From Bemisia tabaci (Eukaryota; Arthropoda; Insecta; Hemiptera; Aleyrodidae): a stretch of 64,000 nt of DNA. The notes beneath the pieces are model-generated. The model worked only from the letters and a program-made list of their open reading frames with translations. It had not been told where the DNA came from and ran no database searches. The stretch lies in the NCBI RefSeq assembly GCF_918797505.1, contig NC_092801.1, forward strand, positions 21,080,116-21,144,115, in the 5' to 3' direction. Position numbers and translations under genes: made by a program. This document shows, in pieces, positions 63,868 to 64,000 of this stretch. How positions within the stretch are numbered: position 1 is the first letter of the stretch; the number at the start of each line of letters is the position of its first letter.

Positions 63868-63926
63868 TATGGGTTCTTGTGTATACGACAAGAACGTGAC
63901 TCTCTATCCACGTTAATAATCTGATT

Positions 63927-63975
63927 ACCCTCTTTTTTTCTCTTTTTTTTTCGTTATTGTTATCGTTTTTTCCAG
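63927..63975 (+). other. Candidate 3' splice acceptor
   Basis: About 48 bases are almost all pyrimidine (CCCTCTTTTTTTCTCTTTTT, then TCGTTTTTTCC), ending CAG at 63973-63975. No AG dinucleotide occurs inside the tract. A possible branch region, TTAATAATCTGATTAC, lies just upstream at about 63913. Confidence 0.6.
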
Positions 63976-64000
63976 GGTATCAACGTGAACCCCAACATGA
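63976..64000 (+). CDS. Possible start of an internal coding exon (partial)
   Basis: After the acceptor the frame GGT ATC AAC GTG AAC CCC AAC ATG is open and reads GINVNPNM. Its base composition is higher in GC at third positions than the surroundings. The other two frames are a stop (TGA) and YQREPQH. Only 25 bases are visible, so gene identity is unknown. If real, the gene runs on the + strand and most of the window is its intron or upstream DNA. Confidence 0.4.

Noticed and set aside
1..64000. Bacterial genes, operons, ribosome binding sites, prophage
   Set aside because: No long coding frames, no operon structure, and abundant MITEs and a SINE mark eukaryotic DNA.
1..64000. Autonomous transposase, reverse transcriptase or viral genes
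   Set aside because: No frame in the window shows a DDE, RT, integrase or helicase motif; all mobile elements seen are non-autonomous.

Overview
The window is eukaryotic nuclear DNA with no gene I can recognise. It is AT-rich, has no reading frame above about 235 codons, and the longer frames lie in tandem or inverted repeats. About two thirds is identifiable repeat, mostly short non-autonomous DNA transposons (MITEs) with long terminal inverted repeats (TIRs), plus one tRNA-derived SINE with a poly(A) tail. This fits a repeat-rich arthropod. From memory the motifs resemble whitefly (Bemisia-type) repeats, but I could not check that. The last 75 bases form a strong pyrimidine tract ending in CAG, followed by a short open segment. 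The window may therefore be the inside of a very large intron, or DNA upstream of an internal exon, on the + strand.

Family names used here are local labels. A: about 250 bp, TIR beginning CTGCCG, 4-bp target duplications, about 27 full or partial copies. B: TIR CAGGGTGTCTA, 5-bp duplications. C: about 227 bp palindrome CACTGG...CCAGTG, 2-bp duplications. D: about 440 bp palindrome. E: about 308 bp, GAGTCCC...GGGACTC with TA at the junctions. F: about 510 bp palindrome. G and FF: hAT-like with 8-bp duplications. H: about 414 bp, packed with GGTAA/TTACC. J, K, L, M, N, O, P, PP, QQ, S, T, U, V, W, X, Y, Z and a few two-letter families are other dispersed repeats.

Layout. 0-9 kb: a 153-bp minisatellite, a triple nest A>B>C, the R tandem array (6.6-8.8 kb) and the SINE. 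10-20 kb: a cluster of E elements, four of which sit exactly between two copies of a 80-290 bp host segment, mixed with P/M/L repeats. 20-31 kb: H, a Y palindrome and a 133-bp Y satellite, Q arrays, nested A/H and A/F chimeras. 31-48 kb: FF, a stack of C copies inside one C, several A copies, two G elements, and the D palindromes. 48-57 kb: a tandem array that co-amplified A with unique DNA, then L, V, U, H and W. 57-64 kb: a poly(T)-punctuated tandem array, B, D, G, A copies and the splice acceptor.

The most unusual signal is structural. Several MITE insertions (E1, E2, E3, E6, D1 and perhaps L5) are flanked by direct duplications of tens to hundreds of bases that end exactly at the insertion point, instead of the usual 2-8 bp target duplications.
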